52,600 nt of DNA from Thermodesulfovibrionia bacterium. Lineage in GTDB: Bacteria; Nitrospirota; Thermodesulfovibrionia; UBA6902. Of the stretch, positions 1 through 8,213 are shown in pieces (position 1 is the first letter of the stretch; every line of letters begins with the position of its first letter). The notes under the pieces are model-generated. The model was not told the DNA's origin, searched no databases, and was given only the letters and a program-made list of their open reading frames with translations. The translations under genes were made by a program, and so were the position numbers. The stretch spans positions 1 to 52,600 of the forward strand of contig JAGVNU010000091.1 in the NCBI GenBank assembly GCA_020053105.1, written 5' to 3'.

Positions 1-609
1 ATTGTCTCCAGATACTCCCTGATTGCCTGCCGCGTCCAGGCTCACCACCCTGTAATGATACAGCGTTGAGGCGGTCAGTCCGCTTATTCCCTGGCTGTGG
101 CCTGTCACCATTGCCGCATCAACCACTGTCGTATTTCCATATGACACGCTGGTCCCGTACTCAATCCTCGTGTCTGACGCTTCATTGGTCGTCCACCCTA
201 TTGTTACTGAACTGCTCGTTATGCTTGCCGCCTGTACTCCAGATACTACTGGCGCTGTTGTATCTGGGGCCGGAAAAGTCTTGCTAATCTCATTAGAGAA
301 TTCGCTTTGGTTGCCTGAAGTATCATATGCAGTAGTCGTAAAATAATAGGTCACTCCTGTTGATAAGTTATTGACTTGATAGGTCGATACATCACCGACA
401 TCTATACTTTCAGAATAATTACCAGATGCCGTTCCATAATATACGTTATAGCCTGCAAGATCATTCAAGGCGGTACCATCAGCATTGGCAGTAGGGGTCC
501 CCCATAATAGCACAACACTGGCAGCATAGAGAATGTTACCCTGAAAGGAAAATATCAAACAAAATATAAATCCATAAAATAAATATTTCTTTTTTAATTT
601 GCTTACCAT
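1..609 (-). CDS. Secreted fibronectin type III repeat protein (partial, C-terminus beyond left edge)
   Basis: The reverse frame is open from the ATG at 609 to the window edge, so only the N-terminal ~203 residues are seen. It begins with Lys residues and a hydrophobic signal peptide ending near ILYAAS. Two fibronectin-III-like modules follow: residues ~30-105 (NVYYGTASG, YQVNNLSTGVTYYFTTTAYD) and ~115 on (TTNEASDTRIEYGTSVSYG, GLTASTLYHYRVVS). The second type is common in surface and carbohydrate-associated proteins of environmental bacteria. A strong SD (AGAGGAGG, 616-623) fixes the start. The mRNA leader carries a c-di-GMP riboswitch and terminator, so the protein probably acts in adhesion or matrix. 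The missing C-terminus may hold the catalytic or anchoring part. Confidence 0.85.
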   Translation of the reverse strand, partial: MVSKLKKKYLFYGFIFCLIFSFQGNILYAASVVLLWGTPTANADGTALNDLAGYNVYYGTASGNYSESIDVGDVSTYQVNNLSTGVTYYFTTTAYDTSGNQSEFSNEISKTFPAPDTTAPVVSGVQAASITSSSVTIGWTTNEASDTRIEYGTSVSYGNTTVVDAAMVTGHSQGISGLTASTLYHYRVVSLDAAGNQGVSGDN

Positions 610-632
610 TACGTACCTCCTCTTAGTACATC

Positions 633-670
633 AAAAAAGCCTGTTTCCGCAAATGAGAAACAGGCTTTTT
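633..670 (-). terminator. Riboswitch expression-platform terminator
   Basis: On the minus strand, arms AAAAAGCCTGTTTC (RNA 5' arm, 657-670) and its exact complement (634-647) make a 14-bp stem with a 9-nt loop, followed by a T run. It lies between the c-di-GMP aptamer and the SD of the fibronectin-III gene, where a premature terminator is expected. The aptamer's 3' flank (696-703, AGAAACAG in RNA sense) is complementary to the CTGTTTCT of the terminator 5' arm, so an antiterminator can be drawn. Confidence 0.85.
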
Positions 671-697
671 CCATCAGATAAACGCTGGGTAAGCACT

Positions 698-790
698 GTT
701 TCTTCGACAACCGGCTGTCCTTATATGAGTGCATATAAGGACCCTTGGCTTTGTGCCCCCTGGTTACCCAGGGTTTACCTTTATCGGAAA
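698..790 (-). promoter_or_regulatory. c-di-GMP-I (GEMM-I) riboswitch aptamer
   Basis: Read on the minus strand, the conserved GEMM-I blocks occur in order. First come GGTAAACC and a CCCTGG-GTAA-CCAGGG hairpin with a GNRA loop. CACAAAGCC follows (consensus ACGCAAAGCC). Next is a perfect 10-bp variable hairpin (GTCCTTATAT pairing across GCACTC), then AGCCGGTTGTCGA, close to consensus AGCCGGGTTGCCGA. P1 closes by CGATAA with TTGTCG and can extend into GAAAC. Aligned to the Vibrio Vc2 aptamer, the base at G20 appears to be G, the c-di-GMP form rather than the A20 cGAMP form; I aligned it by eye. Confidence 0.88.
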
Positions 791-812
791 ACTTTTTTAT
801 TTGTCTTGAAGT

Positions 813-855
813 ATGTTAAAAGGAAAGAGGCAAGTGGGTCAGTGATTAACATCAC
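813..855 (-). promoter_or_regulatory. CRP/FNR-family operator with class II promoter geometry
   Basis: GTGATTAACATCAC (842-855) is a GTGA-N6-TCAC inverted repeat, the CRP half-site arrangement. On the minus strand a -10-like TAACAT (818-813) puts the start near 806, so the operator is centred close to -42, the spacing of class II activation. No good -35 is visible, as expected for an activator-dependent promoter. The transcript would begin just before the c-di-GMP aptamer. The Crp/Fnr protein encoded at 6645 has the matching RExxxR recognition helix, but the link between them is inferred. Confidence 0.55.
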
Positions 856-1120
856 GAAGGATAATGGCCTTCCGAAGTGCAGTTGATATTTTCATTATCA
901 CATCTGGTATTGCAATTATCCCAGGATTTGTTTTCTCATGGTATTTCCTTTGGTGTTAATTTTTTCATAAAATAAATTTTCAACTTAAGCAAAAAAAGTT
1001 ACACATAAATAATTCATCTGTTTTTTATTGGTAACTAAATTCCACATCTCATTAATTCCAGCGAAATGTCGATATCCTTTACACTGCAATATTGTGTACC
1101 CATGCATAACTAACAGCAAT

Positions 1121-1139
1121 ATAGGTTGCTAAAACCTAT
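1121..1139. promoter_or_regulatory. Inverted repeat upstream of sigma-54 promoter (candidate enhancer site)
   Basis: ATAGGTT-GCTAA-AACCTAT is a perfect 7-bp inverted repeat. Its centre lies about 76 bp upstream of the start predicted from the sigma-54 element at 1179, a usual place for an enhancer-binding-protein site. PrsR, encoded next door, is the obvious candidate binder, but no PrsR consensus is known to me. Confidence 0.4.
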
Positions 1140-1178
1140 TTTCTCTATTATTCAATGCGTTATATATTCATCTAATTT

Positions 1179-1194
1179 TGGCACATATATTGCT
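1179..1194 (+). promoter_or_regulatory. Sigma-54 (RpoN) promoter of the PEP-CTERM gene
   Basis: TGGCACATATATTGCT matches the -24/-12 consensus TGGCAC-N5-TTGCT exactly, with GG and GC at the required spacing. It sits about 45 nt before the PEP-CTERM start codon. PEP-CTERM genes in PrsK/PrsR-bearing genomes are typically RpoN-dependent. Confidence 0.85.
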
Positions 1195-1239
1195 TAATTG
1201 AAGTTATATTTCTTTCTAATTATTTATTACAGAAATAAA

Positions 1240-1638
1240 ATGAAATTTAAAAAGTCCTTATATTGTGTCACGGTAATAATAGCAGTAATATTACTATCAA
1301 CACTAACTGTACATGCAACTTCTTCTTATAGATCAACTCTCTGGTCAGATTCAGGAAGTACTTTTGCCAGAAATTTGATTACCCATTCAGTTACAGGTAT
1401 TAAGTTGCCATGCGTAAGTACAGATACTGCGTCAGATCTCCAACTTATTATGACTTTCCTGCATCAAATGGAATCTAGTTATTCACCTTTAATAATGTCG
1501 GTTGCACCTGCAGAAAATAACATAGGTGGTAATATATCCAGAGGGAAAGTTGCTTCGGTACCTGAGCCATTTACTTTACTAATCCTAGGAACAGGTTTAA
1601 TAGGATTTGCTCTTTACAGAAGACTAAAAAATAAATAA
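1240..1638 (+). CDS. PEP-CTERM sorting domain protein (exosortase substrate)
   Basis: A 132-residue protein starting MKFKKSLY, where a Lys-rich signal peptide begins; an upstream in-frame codon at 1198 would add 14 hydrophobic residues and lies right at the sigma-54 start region, so it is unlikely. The C-terminus is a classic PEP-CTERM anchor: VPEPFTLL, then a transmembrane stretch (LGTGLIGFAL) and a basic tail YRRLKNK. The part between is short, Ser/Thr-rich and without a recognised domain. Such proteins are exported, cleaved by exosortase and linked to the surface or exopolysaccharide. No exosortase is in this window. A weak SD precedes the gene. Confidence 0.85.
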   Translation: MKFKKSLYCVTVIIAVILLSTLTVHATSSYRSTLWSDSGSTFARNLITHSVTGIKLPCVSTDTASDLQLIMTFLHQMESSYSPLIMSVAPAENNIGGNISRGKVASVPEPFTLLILGTGLIGFALYRRLKNK

Positions 1639-1709
1639 ATATAACAGCAAGATCTTTTATTACCCTACCGTTTTACTGCAGGACTTCAATATGAAAGTTG
1701 AAAGTTATT

Positions 1710-3101
1710 TCAAATATCTTTGATGAAAAGCTTGTATTTGTCAATCAAGTCATATAGCGTAGGTCTGCTTATTCCCAACTCTTCAGAAGCCTTTTTTATG
1801 TTGCCGTTGTGTCTTTCAACTACACTGGTAATGAGGTCTATTTCAAGTCTTTTACGGGCCTCTTTAAGGGTTACCCCCTTACTGTACCATCTTTCAGCTT
1901 GCCCTTCGATTCCACTTTCTTCTGCCTGCTCACCCAATCCCAGATGGTGAGGATCAATCATACCACTATCTGATGTGATCACTGCTTTCTGCAGTTTATT
2001 TTCCAGTTCTCTGACATTTCCGGGCCAGGGATAATTCTCAATTTCATAGATTGCAGAATGGCTGAATCCATTTATCTTTTTCTTGAACATAACCTTATAC
2101 TTCGCAAGAAAGGCATTGGCCAGCAACTTGGAGTCTGATCCCCTGTCCCTGAGCGGAGGGACATTAATAGTAATTACACTTATCCTGAAGAAAAGGTCCT
2201 CTCTGAATTTTCGCTCCTGCATTGCTGCGCTTAAATCAATATTAGTCGCGGCAATTATTCTGGTATCTATTTCAATATCTTTTCTGCCGCCAAGACGCTG
2301 GATCTTTTTTTCCTGTAAAAATCTTAAAAGTTTTGCCTGTAAATTCGTCGACATCTCTCCTATTTCATCGAGAAATAACGTACCCTTGTCCGCATATTCA
2401 AATTTCCCTTTTTGCAGGCCATATGCACTCGTGAAAGCGCCTTTTTCATATCCAAACAGCTCCGATTCAAGAAGCGTCTCAGGTATTGCCCCGCAATTTA
2501 TCGGGATAAACGGGCCGTTACTCCTCAGGCTCTTATCATGAATTGCTTTTGCTACCAGTTCCTTGCCTGTGCCGCTTTCCCCTGTTATCAGGATCGTAAT
2601 ATCCGTAGAAGCAACCTGCCTTATGGTCTCAAAGACCTTTTGCATCTGAATGCTTTGTCCTATCATGCCGGCAAAACCGCTTCCATTATCCAGCATTTTG
2701 TGTAAGTTACTGTTTTCGGATTCTATGTTCGCAAGATGAAATGCCCTTTGTAATATTACCTTCAATTCGTTCATATCAACAGGTTTGAGATAGTAATCGT
2801 ATGCACCCATTTGAATAGCCTTCAGTGCATTTCCCCTGTCGCTGTTCCCAGTTATAATGATCACCTTCGTATCCGGGGCATTATTCAGTATTTCACTTAG
2901 ACATGTCAGCCCTTCGCTCGAACCATTTTCATCTGGTGGCAGTCCGAGATCAAGTGTAACAACAGCCGGTCTCTTTTTACTGAATATCTGCAGTGCTTCA
3001 TCCCTGTTTAAAGCCTGAAGAATATTGTATCCCTTTGACAAACCCCATTTCATCTGATTCTGGATATCAGGGTCATTTTCAATTACCAGTATTTGTTCCA
3101 T
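1710..3101 (-). CDS. prsR: PEP-CTERM-box response regulator PrsR, sigma-54 activator
   Basis: Three domains of an NtrC-type regulator. The receiver (1-120) has phosphoacceptor Asp51 (TLDLGLPP) and Lys106; its acidic pair is E8-N9-D10. The AAA+ sigma-54 interaction domain (~145-375) has Walker A GESGTGKE (174-181), GAFTSA (221-226, in place of the usual GAFTGA contact loop) and LFLDEIGEM (242-250). A Fis-type helix-turn-helix lies at ~430-455. Length and N-terminus match the PrsR family, the partner of PrsK. The perfect sigma-54 promoter of the adjacent PEP-CTERM gene is the likely target. prsK lies 1.1 kb upstream on the same strand, separated by one CysD-like gene. Confidence 0.9.
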   Translation of the reverse strand: MEQILVIENDPDIQNQMKWGLSKGYNILQALNRDEALQIFSKKRPAVVTLDLGLPPDENGSSEGLTCLSEILNNAPDTKVIIITGNSDRGNALKAIQMGAYDYYLKPVDMNELKVILQRAFHLANIESENSNLHKMLDNGSGFAGMIGQSIQMQKVFETIRQVASTDITILITGESGTGKELVAKAIHDKSLRSNGPFIPINCGAIPETLLESELFGYEKGAFTSAYGLQKGKFEYADKGTLFLDEIGEMSTNLQAKLLRFLQEKKIQRLGGRKDIEIDTRIIAATNIDLSAAMQERKFREDLFFRISVITINVPPLRDRGSDSKLLANAFLAKYKVMFKKKINGFSHSAIYEIENYPWPGNVRELENKLQKAVITSDSGMIDPHHLGLGEQAEESGIEGQAERWYSKGVTLKEARKRLEIDLITSVVERHNGNIKKASEELGISRPTLYDLIDKYKLFIKDI

Positions 3102-3134
3102 TCTATCTTAATAGACACATATTGTTATTAAACA

Positions 3135-3959
3135 TCACATATACCCCAGATCTCTGAGTTTGCCCATAATTTCTTCCTTCCCCTGTCCACGGCCAGCCCT
3201 TTCATACGTGTTTTCCAGATCCTGTTCCCACGCAGGGATATCAGACATTTTAACTGTAGACCCTTTAGCGCCCAGCGAACGATAGCCTTCTTTGTACAAG
3301 ACGCAGAAGGGTACTTTATATTTAAATATGAAGTCCCAAATGTCCCTCTCCTTAAAATGCAAAATCGGCTGGACCCGCATGTGAGGAGGAACTTTCCTGG
3401 GGCTAAAGTAATCTTCCTCTATCCGGGCCTCCTGCTCATCCCATCTTATTGCAGTTGCAAGCGCCTGGATCTTGTTGTCTTCAAGGAATACATTCATAGC
3501 CACTGTTTTCATTAAATGATTACCGACAAACGACTCCGGTTCAAATGGGAACTCCTCTTCCTGAAACTCAAGGATTTCTATTTCCTTCTTATTACGTTCA
3601 TTGAGGCTGCTGACTTTGACCATATCTCCGACCTTTTTGGCCTTATCGCTAACATCAGTATTTTTTGCAATTCTGGCATCAATATCCCATTCTTTTTTGA
3701 GTTGATGGAATATGTCCCAGATTTCTTCAAACACATAGCCTTCATCAATAAACATGCACTTGGGCATCTTCACTCCCATCTCCTTGCATGCCTCTCTGAA
3801 CAGCCATACCATAGTTGTGCTGTCCTTCCCTCCGGTCCAGGCTACAGCCAAATTTTCCGGACCATATTTCTTGACCGCTTCCTTAATAATTTTTTTTGAA
3901 TGCTCAATCTTTTCCTCAAGGCTCATTGACATCAGTTTTTCCATTTCATCGTGAGTCAT
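3135..3959 (-). CDS. CysD/PAPS reductase-like ATP-pyrophosphatase (PP-loop) protein
   Basis: A 274-residue adenine-nucleotide alpha-hydrolase fold protein with the PP-loop WTGGKDST near residues 41-48. C-terminal motifs AIRWDEQEA, FSPRKVPPHMRVQPI and ERDIWDFIFKYKVPF resemble the small subunit of ATP sulfurylase (CysD) and PAPS reductases. The ECGIH-type redox cysteine motif of true PAPS reductases is absent, so sulfonucleotide reduction is doubtful; no cysN partner adjoins. The start has a good SD (GGGAGGGAAC). Its place between prsR and prsK suggests a role in activated-sulfate or surface-polymer chemistry, but that is inference from position only. Confidence 0.75.
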   Translation of the reverse strand: MTHDEMEKLMSMSLEEKIEHSKKIIKEAVKKYGPENLAVAWTGGKDSTTMVWLFREACKEMGVKMPKCMFIDEGYVFEEIWDIFHQLKKEWDIDARIAKNTDVSDKAKKVGDMVKVSSLNERNKKEIEILEFQEEEFPFEPESFVGNHLMKTVAMNVFLEDNKIQALATAIRWDEQEARIEEDYFSPRKVPPHMRVQPILHFKERDIWDFIFKYKVPFCVLYKEGYRSLGAKGSTVKMSDIPAWEQDLENTYERAGRGQGKEEIMGKLRDLGYM

Positions 3960-4171
3960 AGTTCCCTCCCAATTTGCATTTAGTTAAACACAAAGAGTCA
4001 TGGTAATCATACAGATCAAAGTATCTAAGTCTGTATATTCATAATTGATAATTAAAATCAACAGTATATGACGTATTATCGGATAGTTATTATTCGGTAA
4101 CAGCGTCTGATTACTTTAATTCAAAGCACTGTCTGTAATCAACAGCATATATGCCTAAACGAGTACCAACA

Positions 4172-6229
4172 CTAAAAACTATTTGCCGGTAAATATAGTA
4201 TAAAATCAGATCCGATGCCTTCCCGGCTGACTACCTTTAATTTACCTGAATGCGCGTCAACTATCACCTTGCACTGATACAGTCCTATGCCAAGTCCTTT
4301 TTTCTTTGTAGTCTGAAATGGCATAAAAAGTCGTTTCTCTATAAATTCACCTGACATTCCGCAGCCATTATCGGATACCTTAACAAAACTCATACTGTTT
4401 TCTTTTCCAACAACAACCTCAATTTTACCCTGATGGCCTGTTGCTTCAACAGCATTTATAATAAGGTTAATAATAACCTTAGTTATTTCCTCCCTGTCGA
4501 ACCTGGCCTTAACAGGTTCCTGTTCCCTGAAAGACAATCCCGAATTTCCATTCAGGTTTAACTGACTGATAACCTGTTCAACATAATCTCCAAGATCAGA
4601 ATATTCAAGATGGAGACTTGACTTCTTCGGAAGGGCTTTCAGTTTCCCTATTATCTCTTTCATTTTTTCTGAAGTGTTTGAAATGGCCTTAATCGCATCT
4701 CTCTGGAATTCGGGATTGTCAATATGCTCCTCGGCATTCTGGACGATAAGTGAGAGCATGGACGTTGCATTTTTCAGGTCATGCAGAATAAATGATGACA
4801 GCTTTCCCATAGCCTCCATTTCCTTTGCTTCCATCAACTCAGCTGAAAGTCTCGCATTCAAAATGGCCAACATGGCCTGTTTTGACAGATTTTTCAGGAG
4901 ATCATAATCCTCAAAATTGTAATCAGCATCAGCAAGCCCGTCTTCCAGGACAATAAAACCGATAAGGTGATCCATATTCAGCAGAGGCACTATGAGAGAG
5001 GCCCTGGTTTCATTTATAAATCCCTCAGTCAGGGACACAATATCTTTACATTTTGGATCGCGCACATCCAGAATCCACTTTGTATCCTTAAGAAATTCCA
5101 CAAGCTCCCTGTTGGGCTTTATCACCGGACCAACCTGGGTTAATGCGCCGACACTATGGTAATTTTCATCACCCTTTTCTTTCAACCATAAAGTGACTCC
5201 CCTTGCGCCCATAGCTTCTTTAAAACCATTTGCAATAGCAGCATGCAGCTCATCAAAAGAATGTTTCAAAGATATCCGCTGAGTAAACCGTAACCACTGC
5301 TCCCTGTAATCATATTTCTGTTTGAAAAAATTCTTGTTTAGAAAAACCGCCGTCTTTCTTCTCAGTCTCTCGGAAAATATTATGATAAGGATCAAAATCG
5401 CACCGACAAATCCCAGGAAGGTTGTAATGTTTTTCCCCACTTCCGGATCTAAGTACTGCATACCATGACCGAGTAATCCAAGCCCCAGAAGATATATTCC
5501 CACTATTATCAGGCTGAGCGATCTGTATATAATTTTCCTTGACAGTGTAAGTTCAATTTCCATGGTTTTATGTCTATAAAAGGAAATGCCTACAAGCAAG
5601 ATCGTAATTAACATTATTCCTGTTCTAACAGGGAGGAGATTCATGTTTACCGACCGGTAAAGCAGGGCATGACTGTAAAAAAATATGTTCAGCGCGACGC
5701 TGGCCCCTGCACCGAATATTGTATATTTTATTTTCCATCTGTCCGTACCCGTTGAGCTTCTCAGTGTCATTTCGAGATGTATAATGGACACTATGGAATA
5801 AAAAAGAAGTATCAGATTAAAAATGTACCCGGCTTTGCCAAGGGAAAGCACTTTTTCACTTTCAAACTCAGGCAAATAGAAGAAAGCCTCCATCGGCACT
5901 ATCACGGAATAAACGCCTATGAAAGGCGACAGATATAATAAATATTTTGAGGATCGGCCGGCACTACGCCAATAGTCCGTTCTTGCAAAACTCAGGCTGA
6001 ACAAGAGCCATGAAAGGACCATAATGGCTTCACTGATTAAAACAATCTTTTTCCATTCAGTCAGAAGATCAGGTTTCAGAAAGCTCATTGAGTCAAAGAA
6101 TAAAACAGAGGCAGTTGAAAGCAGACTTATGGAGAAAACTATATTAGCCAGGCCCTTATGTGTTTTAATAACAATTGAAAGAGCCAGCATCCCCATCAAC
6201 ACTGCAACGATTAGTGAAACAATTAACAT
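4172..6229 (-). CDS. prsK: PEP-CTERM system histidine kinase PrsK
   Basis: 685 residues. The N-terminal ~290 residues hold about eight hydrophobic membrane segments, followed by a GAF-like domain (~320-460). The kinase core has the H-box FILHDLKNATSML (around residue 480, phosphoacceptor His), N-box NLIINAVEATG, G1 DNGCGMSG and G2 GLGIGLYQC. Membrane segments, then GAF, then HATPase is the PrsK family architecture. It phosphorylates PrsR to activate RpoN-dependent PEP-CTERM genes. The HDLKN form of the H-box (rather than HEIRN) is characteristic of this family. The SD is weak. The 210 bp on its 3' side before the CysD-like gene show no clear terminator. Confidence 0.9.
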   Translation of the reverse strand: MLIVSLIVAVLMGMLALSIVIKTHKGLANIVFSISLLSTASVLFFDSMSFLKPDLLTEWKKIVLISEAIMVLSWLLFSLSFARTDYWRSAGRSSKYLLYLSPFIGVYSVIVPMEAFFYLPEFESEKVLSLGKAGYIFNLILLFYSIVSIIHLEMTLRSSTGTDRWKIKYTIFGAGASVALNIFFYSHALLYRSVNMNLLPVRTGIMLITILLVGISFYRHKTMEIELTLSRKIIYRSLSLIIVGIYLLGLGLLGHGMQYLDPEVGKNITTFLGFVGAILILIIIFSERLRRKTAVFLNKNFFKQKYDYREQWLRFTQRISLKHSFDELHAAIANGFKEAMGARGVTLWLKEKGDENYHSVGALTQVGPVIKPNRELVEFLKDTKWILDVRDPKCKDIVSLTEGFINETRASLIVPLLNMDHLIGFIVLEDGLADADYNFEDYDLLKNLSKQAMLAILNARLSAELMEAKEMEAMGKLSSFILHDLKNATSMLSLIVQNAEEHIDNPEFQRDAIKAISNTSEKMKEIIGKLKALPKKSSLHLEYSDLGDYVEQVISQLNLNGNSGLSFREQEPVKARFDREEITKVIINLIINAVEATGHQGKIEVVVGKENSMSFVKVSDNGCGMSGEFIEKRLFMPFQTTKKKGLGIGLYQCKVIVDAHSGKLKVVSREGIGSDFILYLPANSF

Positions 6230-6644
6230 TGACTGCCTACCGTTCAGAAGATATCATCATAATCATGTTATGTTATAAGCTTTTCCAACACGGGCAAAAA
6301 GAATATTAACGTTTATATATTTAACGTCTTTTTGAGACATAACCTTAACTTATATATATAAATTATATAATCCATCGGGACAAGAACTATCGCTCCTTTT
6401 ATAAGTTTCAGTATCATATTGCCCAGATCTATAAAAATCAGGCCGTAATTTGATGACCTTTCACTTAACTGTGATTTCTGTTGCAGTTGTGCTATCATGT
6501 TTTTATAAGGACTCTGAATTAATCCAATAAATGCATTTGTAATAATGCAGGATTTGCAGTTAATGAAGTTTAAAAACGTTAACGCTATTTTAATCGTGTT
6601 CAGGTTCCATGTTTATTAAGTTAATTATTTAAAGAGAGCACCCA
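6230..6644. other. AT-rich divergent intergenic region between prsK and the Crp/Fnr gene
   Basis: No credible gene: the only open frame (61 codons, minus) lacks an SD and a family. It should hold both divergent promoters, but I see no strong -35/-10 pair. TTAACGT occurs twice in direct orientation 15 bp apart (6306 and 6321), and a related ACGTTAACGC sits at 6577-6586, a possible small operator motif. Confidence 0.4.
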
Positions 6645-7346
6645 ATGAATGACCAAAACAAAAATAATTTCCTGAAAAAGACAGAGATATTTGCTTCATT
6701 AACTGACAAGGAGATGGAACAGATCATCAACAAGATGGTAGTCAAGCAGTTCAAAAAGAATGAGACCATCCTTTATGAAGAGGACACAAGTGAATATATG
6801 TATGTAATTTTATTGGGTAAGGTCAAAGCTGTCCGCACAACAGAAGACGGAAAAGAAATTATTCTTGCTATGCACAAATCCGGCAGTTTCTTCGGCGAAA
6901 TGTCCCTGATTGACGGAAAGACGGCCCCCGCATCCGTCATCGCCACGGAAGACTCTCTTATAGCCATTATTGCCAAAAAGGATTTCTTCTCAATAATTTT
7001 TCTTAACAATAAAGTCACAAGTAATTTATTGCAAATTTTATGTTCCAGGCTTAGGAGATGCTGGGATACTATACAGTTATTAAATTTCAATAATGCCTCA
7101 AACCGCACAAAAATGCTGCTTCTTATGTTAGTCGATGACTATGGAGAGAAAACTCCGGAAGGAACAATATTAAATATAAAGCTTACTCATCAGGACATAT
7201 CAAATATGACTGGCCTTACTCGTGAAAGCGTTACCAGGGTTATTGATAAATTGCAAAAGACCAAAGAAATCATTGTGCTTAAGAACAAGTCCATATGCCT
7301 GACCCCGGCCTTTGTGCAGGACGAAATAAAAATTCCAATCAAATAA
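6645..7346 (+). CDS. Crp/Fnr-family transcription regulator
   Basis: 233 residues. An N-terminal cyclic-nucleotide-binding beta-roll (~10-130) with GKVKAV, GSFFGEMSLIDG and TAPASVIATEDS is followed by a dimerisation helix and a winged helix-turn-helix (~150-225; THQDISNMTGLTRESVTRVIDKL). The recognition helix TRESVTR keeps the Arg-Glu...Arg triad that in CRP reads GTGA half-sites. No N-terminal Fe-S cysteine cluster as in FNR. FGEMSLIDG-TAPAS resembles the cAMP pocket FGELALIYGTPRAAT, but the ligand is uncertain. The GTGA-N6-TCAC site before the fibronectin-III gene is a plausible target. Convergent with mlaA, only 48 bp between stops. Confidence 0.88.
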   Translation: MNDQNKNNFLKKTEIFASLTDKEMEQIINKMVVKQFKKNETILYEEDTSEYMYVILLGKVKAVRTTEDGKEIILAMHKSGSFFGEMSLIDGKTAPASVIATEDSLIAIIAKKDFFSIIFLNNKVTSNLLQILCSRLRRCWDTIQLLNFNNASNRTKMLLLMLVDDYGEKTPEGTILNIKLTHQDISNMTGLTRESVTRVIDKLQKTKEIIVLKNKSICLTPAFVQDEIKIPIK

Positions 7347-7394
7347 CTACATCATAACATTATGTTGACGGGTTCAAAAAAGAGTACTGACTCC

Positions 7395-8213
7395 CTATCT
7401 GTCAATCTTACCCTGCCGGTACTGGTAATAAATATCTTTCACAGCATTATAAGGATCGATTGCATCCTTTTTAATTCCCTCATAATCCCCAAGTGAAAGT
7501 GAAGTCCTGTTAATACCGTCACCTGCCTTGACTGCCATACGGTCAATTATAGGGTTCAGATAGTTTACGGGGTCCAGAAAATAATCTCCCGCATAACCGG
7601 CCGAATCACGAAGACTGGAAGGGCCGATAATAGGCCAGTTAATGAAAATACCCGGACCTAAACCCCATACACCGAGCGTCTGGCCAAAATCTTCATCATT
7701 CATACTAATGCCCATTTCATTTTTTGCAACATCATAAAGACCGAGCATCCCCATTGTTGAATTGACTCCGAAACGAAGCAGTTCGTTTCCAGCGCCTTTT
7801 ATTTTTAGCTGCAACAGATTGTTCACTAACCTTACAGGTGTAGAAACATTGCTGAAGAAATTCCGTACTGAAATCCTCACATCCTCAGGCAATATTGCGG
7901 CATACCCCCTGGCAACAGGCTTTAATAACCAGAAATACAGTTTGTCATTGAAATGGAAAACAGCACGGTTCACGGATTCCAGAGGATCAGCAATTCTGTC
8001 CGGTCCATCTTCCTGAATTGAATCAACATCATCATCTTCACTGGAACCTGTTGAAATCTGCTCTGAAGCGCCCTCCTGAACAAACAGTACAACGTCACTC
8101 TGCTCATTTGGCAGCGCAGATTCAAGTGCCGGAGGAATTATTTCCGAATATAAAGCTTTCTCAAAGGACAAAATAATGCAACTTATTATCACAATGCAAT
8201 TTAATATTTTCAT
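7395..8213 (-). CDS. mlaA: MlaA/VacJ family outer-membrane lipid asymmetry protein
   Basis: 272 residues from the ATG at 8213, which starts MKILNCIVIISC and is preceded by AAGG; the frame stays open 82 codons further upstream, but that stretch lacks a signal and is not family-like. MlaA hallmarks run in order: DPLESVNRAVFHFND, KPVARGYAAILPEDVR, VRNFFSNVSTPVRLVNNLLQ, FGVNSTMGMLGLYDVA, DEDFGQTLGVWGLGPG, LRDSAGYAGDYFLDPVNYL. It removes mislocalised phospholipids from the outer leaflet and feeds the MlaC/MlaFEDB pathway, none of which is nearby. A clean lipobox is not obvious, although C12 lies in the hydrophobic segment, so lipidation is uncertain. Confidence 0.88.
   Translation of the reverse strand: MKILNCIVIISCIILSFEKALYSEIIPPALESALPNEQSDVVLFVQEGASEQISTGSSEDDDVDSIQEDGPDRIADPLESVNRAVFHFNDKLYFWLLKPVARGYAAILPEDVRISVRNFFSNVSTPVRLVNNLLQLKIKGAGNELLRFGVNSTMGMLGLYDVAKNEMGISMNDEDFGQTLGVWGLGPGIFINWPIIGPSSLRDSAGYAGDYFLDPVNYLNPIIDRMAVKAGDGINRTSLSLGDYEGIKKDAIDPYNAVKDIYYQYRQGKIDR

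Noticed and set aside
599..886. Plus-strand open frame of 95 codons across the riboswitch region
   Set aside because: It lies over the aptamer, terminator and SD of the opposite strand; no family or SD of its own.
6313..6498. 61-codon minus-strand frame in the prsK/Crp intergenic region
   Set aside because: No SD, no conserved-looking features, low-complexity AT-rich sequence.
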